Shown one piece after another: positions 33,301-46,300 of a stretch of 64,000 bases of DNA. Each line of letters starts with the position of its first letter. Position 1 is the stretch's first letter. Both the position numbers and the translations under genes were made by a program. Below the pieces are notes generated by a model. The model was not told where the DNA came from. It saw only the letters and a list, made by a program, of their open reading frames with translations, and ran no database searches. Source of the DNA: Cercis canadensis (lineage: Eukaryota; Streptophyta; Magnoliopsida; Fabales; Fabaceae). The stretch is taken from NCBI GenBank assembly GCA_003255065.1, contig QAOA01001066.1, positions 3,155,397-3,219,396 of the forward strand, written 5' to 3'.

Positions 33301-35768
33301 AGACAAGTACATATCTTTGTACCATAATTTATACAAATACAGATCAATTTAATATACAACGCCTATGCATTAATTGTTCCCAAGATAGGTTAGTATAAAT
33401 GAATAGGGGAAAAATATACACCCCCTTGCATATACATGTATGTCATTTATTGCTGAACCAAATTATGATAGCAATATTTTACATTTATGATCAAATTTAC
33501 TTACCAAAAAAATTACATAGCAAAAGTAATAATTTATTACCATGTAATAAAAAATCATAAATTAGTGGGATGATTCAACTAACATTGTCAAATCCTAATG
33601 ACAATACAATGTAAACAGACAGGGGATGTTGTTTAAAAAATAAATAAAAATAATGCAAATTAAGTGTATTTGAAATTCTCTAATAATCTGAAAAATAGAA
33701 GAAAAAAAAAATACATAGTAAGTGATTTGGTGAAGCGCTTATTATAGAAGCGGTTAATCAATGAATGGTAGGGAGGGGTATTTTGATAATTTAGCCTTTG
33801 GGTGCAATGATCATAGGCTTCCGTAGCTACAGAAATCCCAGGAGTACGGAATCTAACCATGGAAGGGTGTGAAGGTAAAGAAGATAATTTGCGTAAGTAC
33901 ACGTAAGCACATCATTAAGACCCTAATAGAAAGGGGCAAGTTCCACCATCAGCATCAGCTTCAAGGCCAGCTCAAATATTATAAAATTTCAATTTTTTAT
34001 ATAAATATTGCTTTGATTTTCGGACAGGTACATACTTAACTAGGCAACCTAGATTAGCACACCATTATTTTTTTACATATTAATATTTACTGCATTTGTT
34101 TTACGAATGATGTCACTTCTTACAAGAGGATAAATTCAATTTTAAATTTTGAGTATATGAGTTTATGACAACAATTTCTCCAATATTATGTTAAATTACG
34201 AATGATATCCTTTCTTCTCTAATAATTGTCAAATTGCCCCATCTTTTCTTAAAGATAATATATCTATTTCTCCAAATATTGGCATTGTATTCAAATTTTA
34301 AAACTATTGTTAGTCTCTTAAAAAAAAAAAAAAGATAAGATTTTTTTTTTTCTTTCAAGAAAGTAAAAGATTCAATACATGAGAGGGCAAGAGAGTGAAT
34401 ATACATATTATAACATATAGGAGTACTTCAATATCTAATCTATATCAACAATAAAATTTCATAGTAATTCATCATGGGATCTTTTAATCATGGAAAAAAA
34501 AAAAGAGAGTGAATTTTACCTCACATATGAGTTTCTTCATTTCAATCAATTGGTTTTAGTAAAAATGTGACATATAAATTTTTGCTTGAGTGGTGAGATA
34601 CATAAAAATGATACAAATATATATACATCTTGTGGCATAGAGTTTATAATATACTTTATCCTCTAAATTCTTAAAACCATGAATTATTTTATCAATTTTT
34701 CTATGAAATTTTTTGGATTTATTTTTTAATTGATCATGATGTTTTTTTAACAATTTTACAATCTTGTGCTAGTAATTTTTTAATACTGCTCAGTTTTTAT
34801 TAATATTTTTATATTACATATATAGTATCAATATAAAACAACTTTGTAACATATTGACATTATCATTTTTGTATAAGAATGTCTAAATTTCGAGGCCCTA
34901 AAATATGTAAATGATTGATCATAATAATTATTTATGAACATCTCATATACGGAGATACTTCCCTATGTACGTTAATAATGCCAATAATTTAAATTATCTT
35001 AGTTAATCTATCGATCAATTAATTACAAAAGATATGGTGCTATAAAATGAAATTAAAATATAAGAAAAACTCTTATCTCGACTTAACATTTTAGTTTTTT
35101 TCTTTAGATAGAGATCATAATTTAACCCTTACAAGTCTCTAAAAAATAAATTTAACTGTTAGAAGGTTAAGTTTATCCTTGTTATTAGTATTTGATCAAA
35201 TTTTACCATTTTTATGTAATTTTCAACTTTCTTTTTAAGAGGGGTGGAATGGTGGATTAGAAAGTGGGTTAAAAGCCAAAATACTGAAAGAAGCGGGGAG
35301 GAAATAAGTGTGGGTAATGTTACATGGTCATCATCACAATGTTAAAAAGGAAAGAGAGAGAAAGACAGGTTAGAAGTAATACTAATAATATCCGTGAAGC
35401 TGCAGAGGTTAACGAAAGAAAGAGAGAGAGGAAGAGAGGAAGAAAATCATAAAGGAAAATACTTTACATTCTCTCTCTTTCTACCATTTACACCTTCTAT
35501 CTTCACATTCTCTGCTTCCTCACGGGATACCTATCCCTCCCTTACAATCTCTGACTCGCTCCCCTCTCATGTCTTCCTCACACCTTCTCTGTTTTTTCTG
35601 TATCTCCTTCTCTGCTCTTTTGAAAATTTGCTAACTCACACACATCGGATACAGAGAGAGAGAGAGACAGAGAGAGATTTGCGTGATATAATAACTTAGG
35701 CTCGCGTTTCGGCGAGTGAAAATTTTGCTTTCTAAATCTCTTAAAAAATACACCATAAAAGACAGAGA
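29825..35768. other. Gene-poor intergenic region, 5.9 kb
   Basis: AT-rich DNA between protease copy B and the TTL gene, both on the plus strand. It holds the 103-bp tandem duplication, (TA)n runs at about 30343-30370 and 31340-31362, a relatively GC-rich patch at about 31560-32150 with one undetermined base at 31866, and, nearest the TTL gene, CT- and GA-rich promoter/5' UTR sequence at about 35400-35690. No coding sequence is recognised. Confidence 0.5.
29993..30198. repeat. 103-bp perfect tandem duplication
   Basis: Two units, 29993-30095 and 30096-30198, appear identical over their whole length, beginning ATTCAATAGCAATAC and ending TTTCATGTGG. Each contains GGGCCGGGCCC. It lies just after the 3' end of protease copy B. 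Confidence 0.9.
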
Positions 35769-38700
35769 ATGTCGCAGACTGGAGGGAAGTCTATGCAAGA
35801 ACTGCGCTTTGATTCTCTTGCAACCCGATTCCGCGATTCGCTGAGTTGTGACCAGAACAAACCCGATTTCAAAGAACTCGATCTGAGTTCCCCCGTTTCG
35901 CCATTGAAACTCCGTGGCGCAGTTAATGCTGGCACCGCCAGTGGTGCTGCCACTGCCACTGCGGCCACTTCAAGCTGCAGTTCGAGCTCCTCTGGCTCAG
36001 GCTCAGGCAGAGTTATCACAACCAAATTGCCCAAAAAACCAGATGGAAAGCCAAACAACCATTCCGGCGAGCTCAATGGGTATTCCGAGACAATCCCAAA
36101 TGCGCCTGAGACCCTCCGATCCGCTACAGCAATGCCCAATTCCAGGCGGGGTCATCGGAGATCGATTTCCGCCGGAGCCCCATTAATCTACTCTGGGGGA
36201 AGTTTTAGCAGCGCAAACAATAATGGCTGCTCAAACGGTGCAACTTCAGGGACCAATTTGTTCCCAAGTGGTAACATTTGTCCAACGGGGAAGATCCTCA
36301 AACCGGGTTTGCCAACCCGAGCCTCCAATAGAACCGATGTTTTGGGTTCAGGGGGAGTGAACTATGGGCACGGTAACATAATGCGTGGTGGTGCGAAATT
36401 GAGCAATGCTGGGCACGCTGTTGATGACAATGCCGGTGGGAATTCTGGGATTGTGAGGCGGCCAATGTCTACTTCTGATCCAGAGGAGGTGAAAAAGGCT
36501 GGGAATGAGTTATATAGAAGTGGTAACTTTGTGGAAGCGTTGTCACTGTACGATCGTGCTATTTCTATATCACCGAGTAATGCAGCTTATCGGAGTAATC
36601 GTGCGGCGGCGTTGACGGCACTGGGGAGGCTAGCTGAGGCGGCGAGGGAGTGTGAAGAGGCTGTGAAGTTGGACCCTGGTTATGCCAGGGCGCACCAGAG
36701 GCTGGCTTCTCTTTATCTCCGGTAACTCCTCTGTTTCCCTTCGCTTTCTCCCTCTATGGAATATAATTTATATGAGACGAAACGGGTCTTGGTTGTTTTG
36801 ATCAAAGATGATAGCTTTCTTATTGGTTTTGATTTTTTCTCGTTGATAGTCAAGTCTTGGCTTTAGTTTTTCTCTTATCATTGACTTCGTTTTGAAATAG
36901 ATGATCTTTGTATTGGTTCTGTCATGGATTTGATGTTGTTTGCCGTGAAAACATGTTTTAAACGTGATTTTCATTTTACAATTTATATTTCAGATTGTAT
37001 TTCAATTAAATGGAGAAAAAGGGATTATAGATTTTTCTTTGGTGGCTGCGACACTAAAGCAATTCTATTATTTGGACTGAAATATTTCTTTCTTGCAACA
37101 CATTATGAGGTATAAGCTTCTAATGGCTAATTCAACTAATTATATATAATTCTCTTGCTGCATTTCTTTTAGAGCATATAGAGTTGTAGGACACTTAGTG
37201 TATTCATGGCTGTTTACATTAGGGTCTGAGGTATGTAATTTGCGTTGGATGATTTAACCAATTGGTTTGGAAATTCTGCAGCTTCGGGCAGGTTGAAAAT
37301 GCCGAACGCCACCTCTGTCTCCCTGGGCAACAGGTGGATCAATCTGAATTGCAGAAGCTGAGATTGCTGGAGAAGCATCTGAACCGATGTGCAGAAGCAC
37401 GAAAGATTAGTGATTGGAAGAGTGCATTGAGAGAATCAGATGCAGCCATTGCAGTTGGTGCAGATTTTTCGCCTCAGGTGAGCCTATAATCTCAAATTTT
37501 CTGCTGCTTTGAAACATTGTTTCTAGTCGCTAAGCTGGTGATTCCTACAGCTTGTTGCTTGTAAAGCGGAAGCCTATTTAAAACTCCATCAACTTGAGGA
37601 TGCTGAGTCTAGCCTTTCAAGCATTCCCAAGTTGGAGGGTTGTCCTCCACCCTGCCTCCAAATCAAGTTCTTTGGTATGGCTGGTGAAGCTTACGTGCAC
37701 TTTGTCCGGGCCCAGGTTGAGATGGCTTTAGGAAGGTAAACATTATTACAAACTTCAAATCCCAAACTCGATACACGTATGAATCACTGAGAAACAAATG
37801 ATATGTTGTTTCAGGTTTGAGAATGCAGTAGCAGCAGCAGAGAAGGCTAACCTGATAGAATACAGTAATGCTCAAGTTGTCAGGGTTTTAAACACTGTGA
37901 GAATGGTGGCGAGTGCTCGGTCCCGGGGCAATGATCTATTTAGCTCTGGCAGATTTTCTGAAGCTTGTTCTGCTTATGGAGAAGGCCTCAAATATGACAG
38001 TTCCAACTATGTTCTATATTGCAATAGAGCTGTTTGTTGGTCTAAACTTGGACTATGGGAACAATCTGTTGAAGACTCCACCGAGGCTCTCAACATTCAA
38101 CCAAACTACACCAAGGCCCTTTTCCGCCGAGCTGTGTCCAATGCAAAGGTGAACCAATTGTAGTGTGCATATGTCGCAGTGTATTTTTGTTTCATGGTTC
38201 TATTTTTAATGTTAAATCTAGTCTGCTGCATGTTACAGCTTGAAAGGTGGGCAGAAGTTGTGAAAGATTACGAGACTTTAAGACGGGAACTTCCCGGGGA
38301 CAATGAGGTTGCTGAGTCTCTTCGTCAGGCTCAACTCGCATTGAAGAAATGTCAGAGAGAGGTTTATGGTATGAAGTTTGGAGTTGAAGTTGAAGAAGTT
38401 TCGGCATTAGATAAATTCAGAGCTGCAATTTCTTCTCCTGGTAATTTCAGTGCTTTCAATTCAATCTCCCAACTTTTACTTCTGTATTGCTTCATTGATT
38501 CTTACGTAGAATATCATAATTTTCAGGTATTTCAGTTGTTCATTTCAAAGAGGCATCAAATGAACTATCTGAAGAAATTTCCCCATTTATAAATACGCTG
38601 TGTGTTAGATACCCATCTGTCAAATTTTTCAAGGTACACAAACTAAGTGGCTTTTTTTTAATTATTATTTAAATTTTAACTTTATTAAACTTTCTAGCAT

Positions 38701-38903
38701 AACACCCTGTTTGTCTAATTTCGTTTTTCTTTGAAATTTCATTGAAGGTGGATGTAGAGGAGTGTCTAGCTATAGCAAAAGCTGAGAGCATAAGAACTGT
38801 CCCAACTTTCAAAATTTACAAAAATGGAGAGAAGGTGAAGGAGATGGTTCGCCCAAGCCATCAGTTCTTAGAGGACTTATTGAGAAACTCTAGTAGTCTC
38901 TAG
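35769..38903 (+). CDS. TTL: TPR repeat-containing thioredoxin-like protein (TTL family)
   Basis: A plant scaffold of 710 residues; TTL proteins act in brassinosteroid signalling, osmotic-stress tolerance and cellulose synthase trafficking. Seven exons (35769-36721, 37282-37477, 37551-37735, 37815-38148, 38239-38440, 38527-38633, 38748-38903) sum to 2133 nt. The first 235 residues are disordered and Ser/Gly/Asn-rich with basic RRGHRRS. Tetratricopeptide repeats begin at [18 protein letters not shown] (about residue 239) and continue in two blocks to about residue 600 (second block from [12 protein letters not shown]). The C-terminal domain ([14 protein letters not shown] ... [13 protein letters not shown]) has a thioredoxin fold signature but no CxxC active site, as is usual in TTLs. 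Length matches the family (about 680-700). Arabidopsis TTL3 neighbours a 14-3-3 gene, as here, if memory serves. Confidence 0.93.
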
Positions 38904-40414
38904 AATGTTTACCCATTTGCATTAAAATGAAACTCAAACCACAACAATTGAAGAAGGTGCTCCAACTATGCACCATACCCCCCTCAATTTAGATTAGGAT
39001 CATTATCAGTTTTCCCTGAGATACAAAGAGTTTCATACAATTTTTTCACAGTGCTTTAGGCAGATAAATTAAACCTAAGAGAAATAGCATATTAGTTAAC
39101 ATTTTGCGATCATATTTGTATATCTCTTTTTTGTCCCAGCATTTTATTTGGTTCCATTTTCCATATTTCAAATCCAAAGGTTACCCCTTTTTGTTTTTTA
39201 TGTTTTTTGGGTTGCATGATGCATATGCCAGCCTTATCACAAGAAAGCTGGTTTTGGCCAAAAAACCAACACAAAAGGGGGGGGAAAGGCTGTATCAAAG
39301 TGTACAATTTCAATTATAGACCCTTCTGTTATTTAAGACACAGACAGAGAGAAAGTGTGGGTAAAGGTTCGATGATAGCTTTTATAGGTCATGAAGTTAA
39401 TGCTTCATCAGATCTTAGATTCTCGGACCATTATTCTAATCTCTTGGCAGCTTAGTTTTTGGATTAACTGGTAACCTTGGGTCTATTGATGAATCTGATG
39501 TGTAACATGTGTTATAGAAACATGGGATGGGCCAATGGTCGCTAGATTGTCCCTGGCCCCTACACACACTAAGTAGTAACATTTTCAGCTTCTTTCTCAG
39601 ACGGAATCGAGCTCCCATTAGGTGATAATATTTTTTGTCCATGGTGCTATTGCAATGATGGTACTGTATGTACTAAAACTGTTGCCTATGTGTGCAACAG
39701 AGTACTTGTCTCTCTGCGTTAACGTTTGCATCGTTTTTATATGGCGGTTCTGACTTCTGAGTGATTCTCTTTGAAATATGTGTACCTATTCACACATTAC
39801 CATACCCCGTCAAGGACACTATTGTAACTCAAAATTCCAGGAAAAAAAAAGAAGAAAAATCAAAACTTGTAAAACCTTATTTTAATCTTTAAAAATGTAA
39901 TTACTGACAAATTGTTCTCCAAAAATTTTCAGTGATAAATTGGTTATTGAATTATTATTTTGTTTGACAAATTAGTCCTTTAGTACTTTAATAAGAAAAG
40001 TTTTAGACTCCTGCAAATATTTTTCTTAATTTTTTCACTGATCTATGTTTAAGCCTTTCTTTTCTCATTTAAGTCTTTTTTTTTTTTTTTCACTGATCTT
40101 GCCTATCGAATGACTAATTTGTCAACGAAATAATAATTCAAGAATTAATTTGTCACCAAAACTTTTTAAAAGACGAATTTGTCAATAACTATATTTTTTA
40201 AAGATTAAAAAAAAGTTTTACTCTAATAAAAAAAAGCTTATCATATAAGTCCTTTGAATATGCATAGATTGCATGAGAATGGAGATGAACAAGATAGTAG
40301 AGATTACAACCTTGATACTTGAGCCAAATCCTATTACATAGAATGAAGTAGAGGAAATTGACTTGAGATAAACATATTTTTTATTTTGACGTCAAGGACG
40401 TTGATGGGAATTGG
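38904..40414. other. Convergent 3' region with a foldback repeat
   Basis: About 1.5 kb between the TTL stop and the DUF538 stop. The first several hundred bases are probably the TTL 3' UTR and flank. A long inverted repeat occupies 39869-40221. No gene seen. Confidence 0.5.
39869..40221. repeat. Imperfect long inverted repeat (foldback element)
   Basis: Arms at 39869-39978 and 40112-40221 are each about 110 bases and complementary at most positions. Both arms, read outward to inward, give GTAAAAC, TTAATCTTTAAAAA, TGACAAATT, TTGAATTATTATTT and TTGACAAATTAGTC. The 133-bp loop contains two copies of TTTTCACTGATCT. No target duplication or classical MITE terminus is evident to me. It has no coding capacity. 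Confidence 0.75.
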
Positions 40415-40825
40415 TCACTGACCAGCAGCAAATGCTTCAACAGGGAAAGTCTTAGTGATACCAGCAAGACTCTTGAAGTGAATCTTGCCATTTGGTGTAT
40501 CATCGACGGTGATCTCACTCACCGGAGGCCATAGCATGAGCTCTTTAGCCTTCACACCCTTGAGCTTCTTGATCCTCTTTTTCTCAACATAGCCTGTGAT
40601 TTCAGTGTCATAGCTCACAAGCTTGCTTATCATCTTGAACTGATGCTCCACCTTCTTCTGCTGCACAATCCACATGTACCCTGTGGCCTTCACAAACCCA
40701 ACTTCGATCACATCAGCTAGAGGGAGAAGCCCTGCTGGAAGCTCAAATTCTTGGAGCAGAGCAAGCGCCAATTTTAGGCCTTCTTCATGCCCTTTCTTCA
40801 CAGTCCCTCCTTCCTTTTCCGCCAT
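40415..40825 (-). CDS. DUF538 family protein
   Basis: An intronless gene for a 136-residue protein without a signal peptide. DUF538 proteins are small beta-rich plant proteins induced by stress, proposed to bind hydrophobic ligands; the biochemical role is not settled. Visible family features are the N-terminal helix (EEGLKLALALLQEFELPAGLLP), VGFVKATGYMWIVQ in the middle, and the C-terminal IHFKSLAGITKTFPVEAF. The start at 40825 (MAEKEGG) is preferred to an in-frame ATG five codons upstream, because MAEK-type starts are usual. Family members with secretion signals exist; this one lacks it. Confidence 0.88.
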   Translation of the reverse strand: MAEKEGGTVKKGHEEGLKLALALLQEFELPAGLLPLADVIEVGFVKATGYMWIVQQKKVEHQFKMISKLVSYDTEITGYVEKKRIKKLKGVKAKELMLWPPVSEITVDDTPNGKIHFKSLAGITKTFPVEAFAAGQ

Positions 40826-41854
40826 CCTTGAAAACTTCAAATATTTTAAGCGGTGAAGACTGAAGAGAGAAAAGAAACTGTTTTGCTTCGCTAGAGTATT
40901 GTGCTTCTATGTGTATATATAGCTTCTATTAATTAAAGGAGCTAGAGTTTAGAGATAATGAGAGACAAAATTTGTGCATGGTAAAGATCGAACTTAAGTT
41001 CTTTGCATTTACCGTCCAATCTTTTGTTTTATTTTGATTCACTAGCGACTTCTTTGTCAACAAGCTTTTTGCCTTTTGTAAATGACGCTTTGTGGCATTG
41101 GTATAGGAAGGCTGAATCCTCAAAGAAAAATTACTTCTTTGTCTCACTAGTGACCAAGCCATATAAATGTGCAAAACGACACAAAACTAAACTCGCCAAT
41201 TAATGCAAGCCCAAGCCATATCAAAAAGTTTGTTTTTGTTGTTTATATAACTGAAAAGGAGGTTCAATGGTTTGATTGGTTAGAGTTAAAGGAGAATTTT
41301 GTCAATATATCGAGTCCTTGTTTTAGTTTCCAATACTATTATCCTTCATCATATTCGCATTGGCTTATATTACAGTATTTAAGCAATTTTAGAGTTCAAT
41401 TATTAGAAAGCTATGCATAGCACGTGTTATATTTGAATTACTTTAATTTATTATTATTATGGTTTAGTGAGTACTTTAATTGATTTGGTTTAATATAAGA
41501 AGTTAATTACTACCTATATTCTTTTTTGGGCCTCTGTAGACAAGAATCTCAAATTCACAATGAATGTTTGGGCTTAATTCTGGCCCATTGAGCCCATTCT
41601 CATGTCTGGTCCATATCGAAAAATTTGTGAGCCCCAGACATTAATAAAAGAAATATTAGAAAAAAAAAGACGGATTGCGATTGCGAGTTTACAGTCAGAC
41701 GGTGTCAGATAACAAACTCGTAACGAACTCACGTGACCGAAGTGATAGATATAAACTAGCGTGGCGCCATGTCTCCTTCTATTCATTCTCTTCTGATTCA
41801 CATTTCCCAATTCCCACGCACACACGAACACAAGAGCTTGAAGGCGCGAATTGA
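40826..41854. other. Divergent promoter region
   Basis: One kb between the DUF538 gene (-) and the small basic protein gene (+). AT-rich with no recognised element beyond presumed promoters. Confidence 0.5.
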
Positions 41855-43083
41855 ATGTTGAAGATGGAGTTGCAGTCGCAGAAAAAAAAAGTAAGCTCGA
41901 GAAGACGATCGGTGAAGAGTGAGAAGTTATCTCTGGAGGATTACATGGAGGTCCTTCACTCTCACCAGACGCTTCATCTCACTGTGAACCATCTCAAACA
42001 GGTATATATCTTCTCTTTTCCTTCCTTTTCACTTTCCAACTTTTGAATTCGATGCGGAAATTATTTTAGCTACTTTGATCTAAACGTCTGCAACTTCTAT
42101 ATTTGGATTCTTTCCGTTAATTTGTCTTTCTTACTCTTGGATCATCTTGCAGATCATTAGCATTCACGGCTTCAAGAAAATCCACCATGCTGTCAAGGTA
42201 TTCCTCTCTCTCTCTCTCTGTCGTTTCAATTTGAGTCTCTGTGTGGCTGACGAGAAAACGGCACTGAAACATGTTACCGATTCTCTGTTTATTTTCTCTC
42301 CTCTCTCACTCATGTTAATTTTGAGTATCTGTTCGCCCGAGAAGAAAATGACTCTGGAAATCTTTTACCGATTCACTGTTTCAAATCAGTAAATTGGAAG
42401 CTGATACTTAAATTTGGCAGAAATATCATTATGCTTACACTTTTTGACTCGCCTTTCTCTTTCTAGTAAGGGCACTGTGTGTGCCTCTGTTTGGTTACAG
42501 AGAAAATAATGTAGAAAGGAAATTATGTATACGCCATTACTAGGACTCTGTTGCTTTTATTTCTTAAACCAATGGAAAGCCAAACTTGAATTTGTCAGAG
42601 GTCTTATATTATTATGCTTCGTTAGTTTTTATCTTTTATTATTAGTTTTTCAAACTCTTTTGGATTTCACAGAAAATTTTGATTGATGCTGTGGATACAC
42701 TTGATCTGATGGATTTGCCGCGCTCCACACTCAGCGAGAGCGTCTCTTCTTTCGCGATTCTCACACTCGAGGAAGCAGTCGCTGATCTCAATGAACTGAA
42801 CTGGCAAGAGTGCTGCGTCACCTCGATCCAGATTCTCAACACTTGCAAAGAGAATTTCCCGGCTCCTGAACAGAACCACCAAATCGCAGATCATTGGCAG
42901 CCAGAAATTCAAACCGATGCTCCGAAAAGGAGAACGATTAACGAAATCTGTAACCTCCCTGAAGCTTCCAAGAATGTCAAGCTCAAGCGAGCACAGAAAA
43001 TGGTACCGAAGCGCAAGAGGATTAACAGTGACTCTCTTGACCATTCTTCAACTATGGATTGTGTTTCGCTTGCCTCATGTTGA
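41855..43083 (+). CDS. Small basic plant protein, function unknown
   Basis: Three exons, 41855-42001, 42153-42197 and 42673-43083, join in frame to 200 residues (197 from the ATG at 41864). The middle exon of 45 nt codes IISIHGFKKIHHAVK. The first 110 residues look helical and conserved in character: a Lys/Arg-rich start, then LSLEDYMEVLHSHQTLHLTV, then ILIDAVDTLDLMDLPRSTL and a Leu/Glu-rich segment. The last 70 residues are polar with basic clusters (KRAQKMVPKRKR) that could be a nuclear localisation signal. I do not recognise a domain. The splice sites are all GT-AG and keep the frame, and the gene is convergent with the HAD gene 261 bases away. That it is a real gene is likely; its role is unknown. 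Confidence 0.75.
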
Positions 43084-43344
43084 ACCAAAAGTTGTGATGG
43101 TTTGTTTCTGTTGAAATTCTCTGGACTTAGATTTTCTGTTATAATGTTCCTTTGCAGATAGTGCTTATACATGTATCTCTAGTTTTGTCGTCGATTTCTT
43201 GTGAAAGAAACTTAACTAACTGATCCTTATACATATATCACTTCATTAAAAAAAAAATTATTATCATGAAAGCTAAAATAGATTATAGTATTGTTCCCTT
43301 TGTTCCAACTATTGAGTTGACTGACTCCTCCATGTGAGATGATT

Positions 43345-46300
43345 TTAGAGGAAGACACGCAAATGGTGGGCAAACATAGGCAGATCCAGTGAAACACTTG
43401 CAGTGGACTTGTATTCTTCGAGTTCCTCCAAGTCTGTTGCCGTAAGTTCCTGTTCATGCATTCATATTTTCAGTTAGAGTAGGATTACAGATAAGTTATA
43501 AGAATAAGTTTATACAAGGTGATGGTGTTTCTTTAATGTAAAAATAAGACAATTCATAACATGGACGCAGAATTCATTTAGCAAAATACCACTCTTAAGA
43601 GACGAATAATACTGTTTAATAATTTTTTACTCCTCAAATCCTTAGTTGAGAAAAATTTAATGCATCCAAATAATTACATTATGTACCTTGTTATTGGATT
43701 CTCGTAAGTAGCCAACAAGGAGGATTTGCATCTGCTGATCAGATATGTGGTCACTGTTTGCACCAATTAGGCAAACATACTGCAAAAGGAGCCCAGTGAT
43801 CTCCATTAATGAATTTCGTTTTCTATAACCATCAGCCATTTCAAGAAAGATATAATGCATCATCAGAGAATCAAGGGAAGGATCAAATCAGGATATGGAA
43901 TTAGCACAGAAACAAATCTATTATAGCAGAAAAACTGTGAAGTTGGTCAGAATTCCAGATAAATAATAAAGATGTTGTATACAAGGGTGAACGTGTCCTA
44001 CTCATACCCATAAGAATTTGATTGACACACAATAGTCACTAAATGGTACCTACAAGAAGTTCTACATTTGCAGTGAAAAATATGATACAGCAATTTAGAG
44101 TTGACCACTCACAATTTTTCTGTTGGCAGCGCATAGAAAGTGGTCCCAATTAATGCTAACAATTGCCTTGAAGTTTCTATCTTCATCAACCTTGACCCAA
44201 CCAAAGTAAACTCCAACAGCTTGATCAGGAAGAGCAAATATTCCATCCCCTGAATTAAGGCGGTAAATTTTATAAGATTGATAAAAATCAGCTTAAAGTA
44301 TAAAAGGTAAAAATTTAAGGGAATAATAGATTTTCCAATTGCTTTGCATGTAAAAGTTTCTTCATATTCCTACGCAGCGTAGAGTATGATTTTGGGAGAT
44401 CACTTGTTACTCCAATTTTATAACAGCTTCTATATTAAGAATGTGGAAGCTCATGCTCAAGAGAGTGACGGAAATTTCTTATTCATGTTACCAAGTTTAT
44501 GGAAAAAGAAAATAAGAGAGTCAAAGAACCTGTGACTTCATTTAGAGATCCACCAACGTACGAACCACTCACTTGAATTGGCTCAATAGGCAATGCATTA
44601 TCTACCCCTGCCAATATTAGTTTATATGAATGAAATGAATGGTCTGATGAGGGAAAACAAAATATTTATATCAACAAATTGACATATATATGAAGATTTA
44701 TACCCCAACAAGAAAACATATATATGGAAATGTGTATTACAGTCATCAAATGCTGGCAGACCCCATAGCTCAGGCCGAAATTCTAAAAGTGAATGAAGCA
44801 CAACATTTGCTAGGGCATGACAATCAGCTTCACTTTGTGATGGAACAGCCACTACCTTCATTTGTGCAGCTTTGGCTGCCTCAACACCAACCCTGCGTGA
44901 AGTACATTGGAGAACATAGATAATATATAGCAAATACGAATATAGCATGGTAGCTGCAAAGACGAAAAAAAGTCATCTAAGGCATTTGATTGTAAGCTCC
45001 ACAAAAGCCACAGTAGCAAATGAATCACACTTTCTTTCGCACACATATTCATGGAGAAAGTGAAACTCTAGGGAACTTACAAGGAATCCTCAATCACCAA
45101 GCAGTTAACTGCATCTACACCCATTTTCTTGGCAGCCTCTTCAAATCTGCAACAACGAGATTTTCCTATATTTATGATTGATGAAAGGAAGAATATAATT
45201 GACTCAAAAGTTTGTACTTTTACTAAACAAAAACAAGGTAAGACTCAGGACATGTTAGGAACTCTGAAGGAAAAGTTGTAACGTTTATGCACAGAATTGA
45301 AACAACTTTAATCATTGATTAATATTTGTTGATGAGTATATCACTGCCATTTAGGGTGACAGATCCTCATGATTAAGATTTTCATATGTTCATTAAAAGA
45401 CATTCAAGGATGATGACAGAAAAGCTTACAGATATGGAGAAGGTTTCCCAGATTTAACCTGGTCGCTTCCTAGAATGACAGAAAAGCTTTGTTTCCAACC
45501 TACAAAACCAATTTTAATGAGCAGCAATATTGTATGTCAATAAGGCAAAACTTTTAAATGTCAGTTTGACAAGTTCAACAACTTTGAATTTGGCCTATAA
45601 GCAAGTTTAATAATAGTTTGGTTTTTCATTTTAATCCAAAAAGCGCAGCTGAGGAGTAAAATATAATTTTTCTTTAGTCAGAAAGCATGTTCTGAGTGGA
45701 TTAGGCTAATTTAATGTATTACAAATCTTGAAGAAAAAATAATTAAAGCTATATTTATCTTTGGTAGAAATGACATAAAAAGGCGATCTCCGTGTTCATA
45801 TATAACTGCACTTTACAGTGCTTCAATTCAGCAGCAAACTCAAATGGAAAACTCATTGTCTAATGGAACAATAAATAGCTAGTCAACAGAAAAAAACCTT
45901 TATGATGAGAAATTTTTGCATCTATGTATTCTCTTAAGGAATTTGAAGCAAGAGCCAGTGGCACTCCATGTTTTCGGAGATGTTTCATAAGGCGATTAGC
46001 ACCAGGAAGTGCTTTGGCTTCTGCCCACCTAAACCAATTTAAGATATATGAATAAGAACCAGTGTGTATCTGAGCAATTCAAATATTACAAAGCTTCCTA
46101 CCCATTTAACATTGATATGTCCAAACCATAAAATCTGTGCTAATAGCACTCACGCATGGAGGTTTTTCCACAAATATCAAAATATATTGGACAGGAATTC
46201 TACACTCACATGTTCAATGTACCCAAAACATCCTATGTATTTTATGTTCTGGGATGCAAGCAGACAACCTTAAGAACAATCATTTCTACTTGGCAAGGAA

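Noticed and set aside
35394-35699. 101-codon open frame before the TTL start
   Set aside because: It is read from CT- and GA-rich leader sequence and has a simple-repeat composition; more likely promoter and 5' UTR.
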